Below are positions 26,948-36,160 of a DNA stretch of 64,000 bases, piece after piece (positions within the stretch are counted from its first letter, which is position 1; each line of letters opens with the position of its first letter). Origin of the DNA: an uncultured Tateyamaria sp. GTDB taxonomy: Bacteria; Pseudomonadota; Alphaproteobacteria; Rhodobacterales; Rhodobacteraceae. Where the stretch lies: positions 992,001 through 1,056,000 of the forward strand of contig NZ_CANNDS010000002.1 of assembly GCF_947503415.1 (NCBI RefSeq), read 5' to 3'. The position numbers were made by a program, and so were the translations under genes. Under the pieces are notes generated by a model. It did not search any database. It saw only the letters and a program-made list of their open reading frames with translations, and had not been told where the DNA came from.

Positions 26948-27118
26948 ATGACGCTCTTACAGCGGCTTGCCGCGTTCTTCACCTCGATCAGCTTGCCGCA
27001 TGGCGCGCTGGTGCAGACCCAAGCCATCTATGCGCTGACCGACGCCGAACTGAAGGCGCGCGGCCTGAAACATCGCGAAGCGGCAAGGCAGATCATGATC
27101 AACGGGGACTGGTCGTAA
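26948..27118 (+). CDS. small DUF1127-like protein
   Basis: The 56-residue frame (MTLLQRLAAFFTSISLPHGA) ends with LTDAELKARGLKHREAARQI, which resembles the DUF1127 pattern L-D-x-x-L-x-x-x-G-[ilv]-x-R found in small alphaproteobacterial regulatory proteins. AGG stands 7 bases before the ATG, and a stronger AAAGGAG lies further upstream. It sits between the secreted protein gene and ureE in the same direction. Assignment rests on a short motif. Confidence 0.6.
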   Translation: MTLLQRLAAFFTSISLPHGALVQTQAIYALTDAELKARGLKHREAARQIMINGDWS

Positions 27119-27134
27119 GCATAGGGCACACCTC

Positions 27135-27590
27135 ATGCTGACCGCCCAACACTATCACGATCACACGCACGGGCACGCGGCGGACCATGTCTCGCTCACC
27201 TACGAAGACCGGTTTCTGCGCCGCAAGGTGCTTACGCTTGCCTCAGGCGCGCAGGTGCTGGTCGATCTGCCGCAAACCACATCGCTGGACCACGGCGGCG
27301 CGCTGATCACCACGGACAAGACCGAAATCCGGATCGAGGCCGCCCCAGAACCACTGCTGGAAGTGACCGGCGACAGCCTGCACCGCATCGCTTGGCACAT
27401 CGGCAACCGCCACACCCCCTGCCAAATCGAGGACACCCGCCTGCTGATCCAACGCGATCACGTGATGGCCGATATGCTATCCAAGATCGGGGCGCAAACG
27501 CGCGAGGTGGTCGAACCCTTCACGCCCGAAGGCGGTGCCTATGGCCACGGGCGCACGCACGGCCACGACCATTCGCACAGCCATACATGA
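27135..27590 (+). CDS. ureE: urease accessory protein UreE
   Basis: UreE is the nickel metallochaperone. The 151-residue protein has His-rich segments at both ends: HYHDHTHGHAADH near the N-terminus and [15 protein letters not shown] at the C-terminus, around a core with ALITTDKTEIRIEA, LHRIAWHIGNRHTPCQIE and the central HVMADMLSKIGA. The N-terminal His cluster is unusual for UreE, in which usually only the C-terminus is His-rich. It overlaps ureF by 4 bases. Confidence 0.95.
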   Translation: MLTAQHYHDHTHGHAADHVSLTYEDRFLRRKVLTLASGAQVLVDLPQTTSLDHGGALITTDKTEIRIEAAPEPLLEVTGDSLHRIAWHIGNRHTPCQIEDTRLLIQRDHVMADMLSKIGAQTREVVEPFTPEGGAYGHGRTHGHDHSHSHT

Positions 27591-28216
27591 GCGCAGCACT
27601 CACCCTCATGCAATGGCTCTCGCCCGCCTTCCCGGTGGGGGCGTTTGCCTATTCGCATGGGCTGGAACAAGTCATCGCGGATGGCACGATTGCCGACGCA
27701 GCCAGCTTGCAGGACTATCTGCAAACCCTGCTCACCCACGGCTCAGGCCGCGCTGATGCGATCCTGCTGGCCGCGGCCCACACGACCGACGATGTGTCCC
27801 ATGTCGATGCCACGGCCCGCGCCTTCGCCGCCTCAGCTGAGCGGCTCAAAGAAACCGACCTTCAGGGGGCGGCTTTTTGCGACACGGCCCGCGCTGTCTG
27901 GGGCCTTAATATCAGCGGCCTGACCTACCCCGTCGCCGTCGGCACAGCCGCCCGCGCCATGGCCATCCCCCTCAGCGACACGCTCCCGCTCTACCTGCAC
28001 GCCTTTGTATCCAACCTCGTGTCAGTCGCCCAACGCGCAATGCCGCTGGGCCAGACCGACGGCCAAACGGTCCTCGCCGCCCTCGCCCCAACCATCGCAG
28101 ATACCGCAGCCAAGGCGGAAACCACCCCGCTCGACGCGCTCACCTCCACCAGCTTTGCCGCCGACATCGCGGCCATGCGCCACGAAACCCTCCAGCCAAG
28201 GATATTTCGCACATGA
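27587..28216 (+). CDS. ureF: urease accessory protein UreF
   Basis: The 209-residue all-helical protein starts [20 protein letters not shown] and continues [12 protein letters not shown], the classical UreF N-terminal signature. UreF binds UreD and recruits or gates the UreG GTPase. It overlaps both ureE (ATGA at 27587) and ureG (ATGA at 28213) by 4 bases. Confidence 0.95.
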   Translation: MSAALTLMQWLSPAFPVGAFAYSHGLEQVIADGTIADAASLQDYLQTLLTHGSGRADAILLAAAHTTDDVSHVDATARAFAASAERLKETDLQGAAFCDTARAVWGLNISGLTYPVAVGTAARAMAIPLSDTLPLYLHAFVSNLVSVAQRAMPLGQTDGQTVLAALAPTIADTAAKAETTPLDALTSTSFAADIAAMRHETLQPRIFRT

Positions 28217-28839
28217 CACAGCTCAACGGCCCCCTTCGCATCGGCATCGGCGGCCCCGTGGGCGCGGGCAAGACGACGCTCACCGCCGCCCTCGCCGCCG
28301 CTTTGAAAGACCAGCACTCCATCGGCGTGATCACCAACGACATCTACACGCAGGAAGATGCCGAAGAACTGATGCGCCGCCAGATCCTGCCGCAAGACCG
28401 GATCATTGGCGTCGAAACCGGCGGTTGCCCGCACACCGCGATCCGAGAGGATGCGTCGATCAACCTGGCCGCTGTGGCCGAGATGCGGCAGCGCCACCCC
28501 GAGGTCGAAGCCATCCTGATCGAGAGCGGCGGCGACAACCTTTCCGCCACCTTCTCCCCGGAACTGGCCGACATCACGCTCTACGTTATCGACACCGCAG
28601 CGGGCGAGGAAATCCCGCGCAAGGGCGGCCCGGCCATCACCAAATCCGACCTCTTGATCATCAACAAGACCGACCTCGCCCCCCATGTGGGCGCGTCGCT
28701 GGAGGTGATGGAGCGGGATGCAAAACGGATGCGCGGTGATCGGCCCTTTGTCTTTGCCGCGCTGCGCCACGGCACGGGCGTAGACGACATTATTGGCCAT
28801 ATCCGCGCCCTGTCCGGGCTGGGTCTGACACCCGCCTGA
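28213..28839 (+). CDS. ureG: urease accessory GTPase UreG
   Basis: The 208-residue SIMIBI GTPase has P-loop [15 protein letters not shown], the metal-binding CPH motif in [14 protein letters not shown], the [17 protein letters not shown] segment and the guanine motif [11 protein letters not shown]. It binds nickel and GTP and delivers the metal through UreF/UreD. It is the last urease gene; two hairpins follow. Confidence 0.97.
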   Translation: MTQLNGPLRIGIGGPVGAGKTTLTAALAAALKDQHSIGVITNDIYTQEDAEELMRRQILPQDRIIGVETGGCPHTAIREDASINLAAVAEMRQRHPEVEAILIESGGDNLSATFSPELADITLYVIDTAAGEEIPRKGGPAITKSDLLIINKTDLAPHVGASLEVMERDAKRMRGDRPFVFAALRHGTGVDDIIGHIRALSGLGLTPA

Positions 28840-28878
28840 CGACGCGCCAAGGGGCGTCGGCACGCAGTGTGCGTTTTG
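28840..28878 (+). terminator. tandem hairpins after ureG
   Basis: CGACGC...GCGTCG (28840-28845 with 28854-28859) is followed by ACGCA-GTG-TGCGT (28862-28874) and a short T-run (TTTG). The second hairpin has the form of an intrinsic terminator and ends the urease transcript. Confidence 0.6.
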
Positions 28879-28975
28879 TTGGGTTAAAATTCCCGAAACG
28901 CAGCGGTCGCTGGCAAAGCCATTGATCCCGCACCCGTTTTGCAGACCGCTAAAAATTGCGTCAACGCCCCGAACA

Positions 28976-29021
28976 GGCTGTCCCCGCGGGGACAAACCCA
29001 CCTGTCTCCGCGGGGACAGCC
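28976..29021. repeat. paired TGTCCCCGCGGGGACA palindromes
   Basis: One exact copy (28979-28994) and one copy with a single mismatch (29003-29018) lie 8 bases apart. Together GGCTGTCCCCGCGG and CCGCGGGGACAGCC form a larger inverted repeat. The exact copy also occurs inside cobL (15069). They precede the broken methyltransferase gene by about 95 bases and could be a regulatory site or a dispersed repeat. Confidence 0.55.
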
Positions 29022-29115
29022 CAAAAAATCGCTCGCAGGCCAATCCCTTCGCCTTTTGACCCACCTTTACCGACCTCGTCTCGTTCACTCGAAGCAGGTT
29101 TCAAGGGAGGTCCAG

Positions 29116-30659
29116 ATGCCCGCACTCCGCACCCGCTCCGGCGGTCGCGCCAGCCGCCGCGCCCAGCGCGCAGCCCCCAACGTCGCCATGCTGCCAGGCC
29201 TCAAAAACACCTTGCCCTGGTGCGAGATCATGGACGAAAGCCAGGTCGAACGGATCGACACGGCCTCAATGGATATCCTCGAAAACGTGGGCGTCGTCTT
29301 TCGCGACGATATCGCGTTGGCCGACTGGAAATCTGCGGGGGCGAAGGTCGATGGCGAAACCGTCTACCTCGACCGGGGCCTTGTGCGCGCGTTAATCGCC
29401 ACCATCCCGTCCGTTTCACTTACCACGCCCGCAATCCGCGCAAGAACGTCCGTCTGGGTGGGCGCCACTGTATATTCGTGCCAATGACCGGCGCGCCTTA
29501 TCTGCGCGACCTCGACGACGTGCGCCGCAACCCCACGCTCGACGATCTGGCGATATTCCACAAGCTCAGCCACATGATGCCCGCCCTGCACTCGTCCGCC
29601 CACCACATCGTCGAACCCTATGATCACCCGATCAGCCACCGACATCTGGCGATCACCTATTCGTCCATGAAATACTCGGACAAGACGTTCATGGGCATGA
29701 CCACCAGCCCCAAGAACGCCGAGGATGTGTTGGACATGTGCGCCATCCTGTTCGGCGCGGCGTTCATGGAAGATCACCCCGTCACAACCGGCAACTGCAA
29801 CGGAAATTCACCGCTGGTGGGGGACGAAACGATGCTGGGTGCGATGCGCGCCTTTTGCCGCCGCAACCAGCCGGTTCTGTGCTCGCCTTTCGTGCTGGGT
29901 GGGGCCAACACGCCCGCGTCGGTGCCAGCCTCCGTCGCGCAGTTGAATGCAGAGGCGTTGAGCGCGCTGGCCTACGCACAAGTCATCCGGCGCGGATGTC
30001 CCGCGATATACGGGCACTTCCTGTCCACCGTGTCGATGAAATCCCGCGCGCCCATGGCGGGCACGCCCGAGATTTCGATGATGAACTTCATGATCGGTCA
30101 GATGGCGCGGCGCTACGGCGTGCCGTAGTGCACCTCAAATACTTTGGGCGGGGCCAAGACCTTTGATGCGCATGCAGGTTATGAAAGTGCGACGACGCTG
30201 TCCTCCGTCATGCAAGCGGGGGCCAACTACATCTGGCATTCTGCGGGCAGGAACGAGGCGGGGATGCACTGTTCGGTCGCCAAGTTCATCGTGGACGTAG
30301 GGCAATGCACCATGGCCTACCGCATGGCATAAGGGGTAAACTGGGATGACTTCGACGCCGCCCTTGCCGCTGTGCCGGACGTGGGCCCCGGCGGGCATTA
30401 TCTAGGGCACCCGCACACACAGGATAATTTCCAGACGGCCTTCTTCATGCCGGAGTTGTTCGACAATAACTCGATCGAGCACTGGCAGGCCGAAGGCGGG
30501 GTCGAAATCACGGAACGCGCGCTCAACCGCGCCGAAGCCCTGCAGTTGATATATGAAGAGCCCAAGTTTGATGAGGCCTTGAACGAAGCATTGCTAGACT
30601 ACATCTCCCGCCGGGAGCGCAAGATCCCTGCGGCTGACCCACTCAATCAGGTTTATTGA
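29116..30659 (+). pseudogene. trimethylamine methyltransferase (MttB) family protein, disrupted
   Basis: Read across one frameshift and two in-frame stops, the product would be about 514 residues with clear MttB-superfamily similarity (ASMDILENVGVVF, HARNPRKNVRLGGRH, FVPMTGAPYLRDLDDVRR, FVLGGANTPASVP, GGHYLGHPHTQDNF). The start is good: GGGAGG 5 bases before the ATG at 29116. Lesions: one C lost at about 29412 (IPS then RFTY in another frame), a TAG at 30126-30128 (YGVP-stop-CTSN) and a TAA at 30330-30332 (YRMA-stop-GVNW). The archaeal founder of this family reads UAG as pyrrolysine, but the extra TAA and the frameshift argue for decay. Intact relatives transfer methyl groups from quaternary amines such as glycine betaine to a corrinoid protein. 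Confidence 0.85.
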
Positions 30660-30752
30660 CGCCTTGGTGGAGGAATGTGGGTTGATCCAACGAATGTGCG
30701 ATATGGACAAGAGTGAACGGACCTGCTGTGCACAAAAGTCGAAGCAAGATGG

Positions 30753-32087
30753 CTATTCAGTCCCTGCCCGCCATTCCTTCAACCGCAGATACGCGTTCGC
30801 ACCCCACGTCGCCAATGGCTGCGACGGTAGCTTTCTTGGTTCTGCCTCTGCGTCGAAATACCGTGTGATGTCAGATACATGCCCCAGCGCCCGTTCGGCA
30901 GCGGCGATCCCGGTGAGTGTGCCGCGCGCGGTGCCCAAACCATTCTGCACACATGCGCTGAACAAACCGCGCTCAATCTCGCGCGCATGGGCCACGCCAT
31001 TGAGCGACAGGCACAAATGTCCACCCCAGGCATAGGCTTGTCGCACGTCGCTTAACTGCGGAAAACGCTGCGCAAATTTGTCTCGGTGCAACCGCGCCGC
31101 CCTTCGCAGGTCGCGCCCTTTCGGTTGCATCCCCGGCCGAACGACTGCAGCCGTCCGGGTCACGATCCGGTGCCCGCCCTGCCCGGTATCAATGCGCCGC
31201 ATGGTCGTGCCCATCGGATCCGAAGGGGTCACGCCCCATCGCGGTGCACCGCCCAAGGCCGCTTGCGCATCGGTGCTCAACTCCTCTGACATGGAGGCAA
31301 ACAGAAACAGCTGCATCAACCGCCCCTGCGCCACTCCGAAACTTTCCAAATGGCCATTTACGCACAGAATGACATGTGATGCCGCGACAGATCCTTTGGG
31401 CGTCTGGACGGTCCAGGACACACCCTCGCGTCTGATGGTCAGCGCCGGCGAATGCTCAAACACCTCTGCGGCGCGGCTCAGGCCCGCAGCCAAGCCAAGC
31501 GCGTAACCGGCAGGCTGCAACATCACGGTGCCGGGGGTATAAAGCCCTGAACGGTAGTGTTTGGATCCCGTCAGATCCCGCATGTCCTGCGCGTCAAGCC
31601 ACTCCCATTGCTCACCCAATCCGTCCAAGTGCTTGGAATAGTTGCGATTGTGCCCATCTCCCGCCGCACTCGCCGCGCCGTTCACTTTACCTGCGGGATC
31701 GAAAAAAGCGGGCGGAATGCCGTACTCGTCCACAGCGGACTGTCCGAAATCAATGGCTTGCCGGTTCAGTCTGGTCAGAGCCAGATCATCGCCCGGTCCG
31801 GCAAAGTCATTGGAGGCCAGATCATGGGGCAAGTCGATCATGAACCCCGAATTACGCCCGGCCGCCCCTTCGGCCACGCGACCCGCATCCAGCACGACAA
31901 CCCGACATTGCGGATCCAACTGCAACACCCGTCGCGCGGCAGACAATCCGGCATATCCCGCGCCAACGACAACGACGTCCGCGGTCACGTGGGTTTCCAA
32001 CCTCGGGAAGCCATTGCTTTTGCCCAAAATCTCTGACCAAGCCGCCGGTCCGCGATGGCGTGGCAAGCGGCGGGCGAAGTAGGTCAC
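30753..32087 (-). CDS. FAD-dependent oxidoreductase (DAO / PuuB-like family)
   Basis: The 444-residue protein has the dinucleotide-binding motif VVVVGAGYAGLSAARRVLQL (about residues 34-53), RNSGFMIDLPHDL and the C-terminal AYAWGGHLCLSLNGVAH block of D-amino-acid-oxidase-fold flavoenzymes related to gamma-glutamylputrescine oxidase. These enzymes oxidise amines or N-methyl groups. The start is GTG at 32087, overlapping the stop of the aldehyde dehydrogenase remnant (GTGA). It appears intact although all its neighbours (mttB-family, aldehyde dehydrogenase, DapA-like) are broken, so it is either still useful or only recently orphaned. It converges with the mttB pseudogene. Confidence 0.85.
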   Translation of the reverse strand: MTYFARRLPRHRGPAAWSEILGKSNGFPRLETHVTADVVVVGAGYAGLSAARRVLQLDPQCRVVVLDAGRVAEGAAGRNSGFMIDLPHDLASNDFAGPGDDLALTRLNRQAIDFGQSAVDEYGIPPAFFDPAGKVNGAASAAGDGHNRNYSKHLDGLGEQWEWLDAQDMRDLTGSKHYRSGLYTPGTVMLQPAGYALGLAAGLSRAAEVFEHSPALTIRREGVSWTVQTPKGSVAASHVILCVNGHLESFGVAQGRLMQLFLFASMSEELSTDAQAALGGAPRWGVTPSDPMGTTMRRIDTGQGGHRIVTRTAAVVRPGMQPKGRDLRRAARLHRDKFAQRFPQLSDVRQAYAWGGHLCLSLNGVAHAREIERGLFSACVQNGLGTARGTLTGIAAAERALGHVSDITRYFDAEAEPRKLPSQPLATWGANAYLRLKEWRAGTE

Positions 32088-32878
32088 TCCATCACCTCTT
32101 CCGTGTCGTCGGGCAGGTCCGGCCAAATTGTCTTGAGTCGGGTGTATTGCTCATGGGCATGCAGGCCGTTGTCGCGACCGCCGGAACTGGCCATCGTCAT
32201 GCCCCCAAATGGATTTGCGGTGTCGCCTTCACCATTGGAATTGACCATCACCGTGCCGGGCCGCGACTTTCGCACCCCTCGTATGGGACGTTTGGCATTT
32301 GCGGTGAACAAAGCCGCGTACGGACCATAAGGGGTGCCGCTGGCCACCGAAATCACCCCTTCAAAGGATCGAACAGAATTCACTGACAAGACCGGGCCGA
32401 AAAAATCGTTCCTTGCCAGACCATTGTCGGGCGACATTGCCACCACTGTGGGCGTTGCCAACGGTTTCTCCACAGATTCACCCACAAGGATTTCCCCGGC
32501 CTTGTCCACATGCCCGCATACCATATCAAAATGCACGTCACTGACTAAGGCGTCCTGCAGCGGTTCTGGATTGAGTGGATTGCCCACAGGCGTATGACGC
32601 ATGTGCGCTTTGATGCGCGACGTCAGGTCACCGCGGACATCCGCCCTGTGCCCCGGAACCACGTCGAAAAGAGCCCGAGGCACTTCTGCCTCCATCGCCG
32701 GTTCAGCCATATGCAGGGCCGTCAATGAGGTCTCCTCCGCCGGTTTCAGAACCGCTGAACGACCAGAGGCAAGCGCCAGTCCGATCTTCTTGGCCATCAT
32801 CAACAGCGGGAAGTTCCTAGGCAAGACCAAACCCACGGCTCCTACCGGTTCACAGACGACTAGTGCGATATGGCTGTA
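32084..32878 (-). pseudogene. aldehyde dehydrogenase, 5'-truncated and core-deleted
   Basis: Aldehyde dehydrogenase similarity is clear at the left (GAVGLVLPRNFPLLMMAKKI, SAVLKPAEETSLTALHMAE) and right (NDFFGPVLSVNSVRSFEGV, RPGTVMVNSNGEGDTANPFG). Between FDVVPGHRADV and GNPLNPEPLQDALVSDVHFD the whole segment with the catalytic Glu and Cys is missing, about 100 or more residues, and the N-terminal quarter is absent. The frame stays open after the deletion, so a defective protein could still be made. Homology begins near 32878, next to an AT-rich patch. Its 3' end overlaps the flavoenzyme gene start, which shows they were an operon. Confidence 0.82.
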
Positions 32879-33311
32879 AGAGGCGGATCGAAATAAATAT
32901 ATTTTTTATCAATGACTTCTAATTATAAATTAATGCGATGGATCGCCTTGAGCATATCGACCGCCTCGCAGTCACGGACCGTCTTGACGCTGTCTGCGCT
33001 CTCCAACACCGTTTACTCACAAGCGTCACGGGTCATCAGCTTGCACATCCAGATCAAGACGTCCGTGCGGCCAGATAGTTGCATCCGCGACCAACGCTCA
33101 TCGTCATTGGCCGCGTGAGCGTTGGAGACGGCCAATCTAAGTCCTCCGCACCGCAGGCTGCCACTTACGCGAACACTGCGCTGGTCGCAGGGTTTACGCA
33201 GTGGAAGGCTTTGGCAGATGCAGGTGGTCGAAATCCAGCATCGATGAAGGCGCTTTTAGCCGGGCTCGGGTTGGCTGCGAAGGCTTGACATTATTGGCCC
33301 GTCAGCAAGGC
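32879..33311. other. decayed spacer without a recognisable gene
   Basis: This 430-base stretch between two gene remnants contains an AT-rich patch (about 32890-32940, including ATAAATATATTTTTTATC), unlike the GC-rich surroundings, and a 10-bp perfect inverted repeat CCAACGCTCA/TGAGCGTTGG (33091-33100 and 33116-33125). Short frames exist on both strands, but none shows a family motif or a good ribosome-binding site. It is probably degraded DNA at a deletion or insertion junction. Confidence 0.6.
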
Positions 33312-33801
33312 TCAGCCGTTGCGGCTGCGCCCCACGTGGTCGAGAAACTCTTTACTCATGTTTACGCCCATACGGCCCGGATAATTGTAAAGCATGATGG
33401 GCAGGTCTGCGGCCTTGTCGATGACGAGCGCCGCCAGCGCATTCTCCCGATCCGTCGGCATCGCATAGGGAGGCGTGGCAACCTACAGCGCGTCTGCGCC
33501 CATGGACTTGCCGCCCATGGCCAGGGCCATGCTGTCTGCGGGCAGCATCGCGCCGGTGCCCATAATGACGGGCACGCGGCCGTCCACCACCCTGATCGTT
33601 TCGCGGGCCGCGGCAAGTCGTTCTTCGACCGTCATGGCGTAGTTTTCACCCGTGGAGCCGCCTGAGATTACTCCGTGCACTCCAGCGGTGATCAGCCGCT
33701 CTAGACCGTCGCGCAAGGCACCGAACTCGGGCGAATAGTCAGCGTTGAACGGGGTCACAACGGGGGGTGTAGATCCCGTCAAAGACCATGCGTGGCGTCA
33801 T
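33312..33801 (-). pseudogene. DapA-family (dihydrodipicolinate synthase-like) lyase, truncated
   Basis: From an ATG at 33801 with GGGAGG upstream the product begins MTPRMVFDGIYTP; restoring the frame gives VVTPFNADYSPEFGALRDGL, then GVHGVISGGSTGENYAMTVEE, the Schiff-base lyase family's N-terminal half. Lesions: one extra base in the six-G run 33762-33767, an in-frame stop (TAG) after MGADAL, and loss of everything after LYNYPGRMGVNMSKEFLDHVG, so the catalytic Lys region is missing. Family members cleave or condense 2-keto acids with aldehydes. It belongs with the neighbouring broken methyltransferase and aldehyde dehydrogenase genes. Confidence 0.82.
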
Positions 33802-33888
33802 GTGTGGACCTCCCTGCCCCTTGTTGGATGGCGGTTTAGCGGTCCGGTGCGCGGGTTAGGAACACAGAAACGGCATGGCGGGGTCGCA

Positions 33889-33913
33889 TGGGGGCAAGTT
33901 TGTCCTGCCCCCA
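33889..33913 (-). terminator. hairpin after the molybdoenzyme operon
   Basis: TGGGGGCA (33889-33896) and TGCCCCCA (33906-33913) form a perfect 8-bp stem with a 9-base loop, 8 bases beyond the stop of the minus-strand large-subunit gene. There is no long T-run, but position and strength fit a terminator. Confidence 0.6.
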
Positions 33914-33920
33914 AAGTGGA

Positions 33921-36158
33921 TCAGACGAAGTCGATGTGCCGGTTCATGGGCATCTTGCGGATGCGCTGGCCTGTAGCGGCAAAGATCGCGTTAGACAGGG
34001 CGGCAGCAGCAGGCGGAACCATGGGTTCACCCATGCCGCGCACCGTGTCGCCGTTTTCCAGTCCTTTGACAAAGATGTCAGGCGCTTGGGACAGGCGCAT
34101 GCCTTCGAAATCGAAGTAGTTCCGCTGTTCGGCCATGCCGTCTGCGATCGTGATTTCGGAGTTCATCGCGTGACCCAACGCCCAAACGATGCCACCCTGC
34201 ACCATGTTGTCGAAATTGACCGGGTCGATCACACGGCCCACTTCGACGGCGACCCAGACCTTGTCGATCCTGATGGCTCCGTTTTGGTTGGTCACCTCGA
34301 CCACCTCGGCCGTCGGCACACCGAAGGACATGCAGAAGGCGACGCCGCGGCCCTTGTTGGGGCCCGGATCGCTACCCCAGTTGGACATCTCGGCCACCGC
34401 TTCCAGCGTCTTATGTGAGGGGTCGTGCCAACAGAGGCGCAGGCGTTCTTCCATCGGGTCGGCCCCGGCGGCGTGGATCAGCTCGTCCAGAAACACATCG
34501 TGGAAAAAGCCATTTGTGGAGGCCCCGACGGAGCGCCAGCTGGAAATTGGGGCCAGTTCCGGCGCGCGATACCCGGTGACGCGGTAGTTCGGGATCTGCA
34601 TGGGCTGTTCCCACGCGCCCGCAACGATTTGCAGGTCGGGACCGGGAGTGGGCAAGCCCTGTCGACCCATTTGGCTGGCCACAACCGAGGGCATGGCGAT
34701 GCCGAGATCATAGGCGTCAACCTTGCCGTCCTTTACGGCCCCGCGCCCGCGCGCCATGGCGATCTGGCGGGTGTCGTTCTGAATGGTGTCTTCCTCGCGG
34801 CTGTAGGTCAGCTTGACCGGCGTGCCCTTCATTTGCATCGCGATTTCAGTGGCTTCACGCACAACGCGGTCTTCAAGCCGGTGCCCAAAGCTGCCACCCA
34901 TCATCAGCACGTGGACAAAAACCTGATCGGTGTCGAGGCCGGTGAGCTTGGCCACATTGGTCTGAACGAAGCGCGGGATTTGCGTGCCGGTCCAGACATC
35001 GACGCGGTCGTCGGTGACCTGTACGACAGCAGAGATCGGTTCGAGCGGCGCGTGGGCGAGGTAGGGCGCGCGGTATTCGGCGGTGATCGCCTCGGCCCCG
35101 TCAAGCGCAGCCTCTACATCGCCATCGTCGCGGAACTGGCTGTCCTGTTGGTCAGCGTTGAAGCTGTCGGAAAGCGCTTGCCAGTGCTCTGCCTGCTCTG
35201 ACGGATAAGCCGCTGGTCCCCAGTCTACATCGATGGCGTTCACCGCCTGAATGGCGCGCCATGTGTTGTCAGCGACGGCGGCGACACCGTCCTTGACCTG
35301 AACGATGTCGATCACGCCGCGCATTTGCCGCGCGGCTTCGGCGTCAAAGCCGTTCATCATGCCGCGACACGGGCTGGTGCGGACGCTCGCGTGGACCATG
35401 CCGTCAATTTCGAAGTCGATGCCGTAGGCTTGGGTGCCGGTGGACTTAGCAACAATATCAACGCGCTCCATCTCTTTGCCCACAAGCCGCCAGGTGGAAG
35501 GATCGCGCAAAGTAACGTCGTTGACCGGGTCCATGGTTGCCGCTGTGGCGGCCAGTTCGGTGTAGGCGAGCGTGCCGCCGCCTGGCAGGATCACGGCCCC
35601 TTTTTCGGTTGTCAGATCGGCGATGTCTGCGCCGGTTTTCTTGGCTGCCGCGGCCTTGAGCGTTTCGCGCGCGACGGCCCCGGCGAGGCGCAGCTTTTCG
35701 AAGCTGTCAGGCACTGTGGTCGAGCCGCCGGTGATCTGCATGCCCAGAAACTTCATCATCGCGTCCATGATTCCGCGGGTCGAGTTGGCGGCAAAGCCGT
35801 CATCGGTAGAGCGGAAGGGTGCAGCTTCGGCACTCAGTGCCGTGTTGTAATAGGCGGGATCGGGCATGCCCGGATCGACGGTGACTTGATCCAGCTCCAC
35901 GTCCAGTTCCTCGGCGATCAAGGCGGCCTGCACGTGATAGGCCCCCTGCCCGCTGTCGGCGCGTGGGGTGATCAGGGTGATGCCTGAATTGTCGATTTTG
36001 ACGTAAGGCGTCAGCGCCGCCTCGCCCTCGTCCAGATCGGTCAGAAGCGGGTTCGCGGGGGGGCGTTTGTAGGCGTAGTAGCCAAAGGCGACGCCACCGA
36101 CGACGGCGGCAGACCCAACGAGGAAGGTGCGGCGGGCGATTTTTCCGATGCGGCTCAT
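33921..36158 (-). CDS. molybdopterin-binding oxidoreductase large subunit (IorB / xanthine dehydrogenase family)
   Basis: The 745-residue protein starts MSRIGKIARRTFLVGSAAVV with a Tat-like twin-arginine signal and membrane segment, as in isoquinoline 1-oxidoreductase beta subunits. Family blocks include APYLAHAPLEPISA, LMMGGSFGHRLEDRVVREA, YRAPELAPISSWRSVGAS and the C-terminal VRGMGEPMVPPAAAALSNA, whose Glu is the active-site base of this family. It would hydroxylate an aldehyde or N-heterocycle in the periplasm using molybdopterin cytosine dinucleotide. GAGG precedes the ATG at 36158, just after the small-subunit stop; the open frame further upstream overlaps that gene and is not coding. 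No cytochrome partner or XdhC-type maturation gene is adjacent. Confidence 0.9.
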   Translation of the reverse strand: MSRIGKIARRTFLVGSAAVVGGVAFGYYAYKRPPANPLLTDLDEGEAALTPYVKIDNSGITLITPRADSGQGAYHVQAALIAEELDVELDQVTVDPGMPDPAYYNTALSAEAAPFRSTDDGFAANSTRGIMDAMMKFLGMQITGGSTTVPDSFEKLRLAGAVARETLKAAAAKKTGADIADLTTEKGAVILPGGGTLAYTELAATAATMDPVNDVTLRDPSTWRLVGKEMERVDIVAKSTGTQAYGIDFEIDGMVHASVRTSPCRGMMNGFDAEAARQMRGVIDIVQVKDGVAAVADNTWRAIQAVNAIDVDWGPAAYPSEQAEHWQALSDSFNADQQDSQFRDDGDVEAALDGAEAITAEYRAPYLAHAPLEPISAVVQVTDDRVDVWTGTQIPRFVQTNVAKLTGLDTDQVFVHVLMMGGSFGHRLEDRVVREATEIAMQMKGTPVKLTYSREEDTIQNDTRQIAMARGRGAVKDGKVDAYDLGIAMPSVVASQMGRQGLPTPGPDLQIVAGAWEQPMQIPNYRVTGYRAPELAPISSWRSVGASTNGFFHDVFLDELIHAAGADPMEERLRLCWHDPSHKTLEAVAEMSNWGSDPGPNKGRGVAFCMSFGVPTAEVVEVTNQNGAIRIDKVWVAVEVGRVIDPVNFDNMVQGGIVWALGHAMNSEITIADGMAEQRNYFDFEGMRLSQAPDIFVKGLENGDTVRGMGEPMVPPAAAALSNAIFAATGQRIRKMPMNRHIDFV

Positions 36159-36160
36159 CC

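Noticed and set aside
27991..29088. Long minus-strand frame opposite ureF/ureG containing repeated GLSPRGQ-like peptides
   Set aside because: The repeated peptide is only the translation of the TGTCCCCGCGGGGACA palindromes; the rest is antisense to ureG.
30126..30128. TAG in the MttB-family gene as a functional pyrrolysine codon
   Set aside because: A frameshift at about 29412 and an additional TAA at 30330 disable the same gene, and no pyl genes are in the window; decay is the simpler reading. It is kept as a finding only for an alignment check.
33091..33125. 10-bp inverted repeat CCAACGCTCA/TGAGCGTTGG as an operator or terminator
   Set aside because: It lies in decayed DNA with no adjacent intact gene or T-run; it is noted only as part of the junction.
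32912..33288. Small plus-strand frames between the aldehyde dehydrogenase and DapA remnants
   Set aside because: No ribosome-binding site, family motif or consistent composition; probably chance frames.
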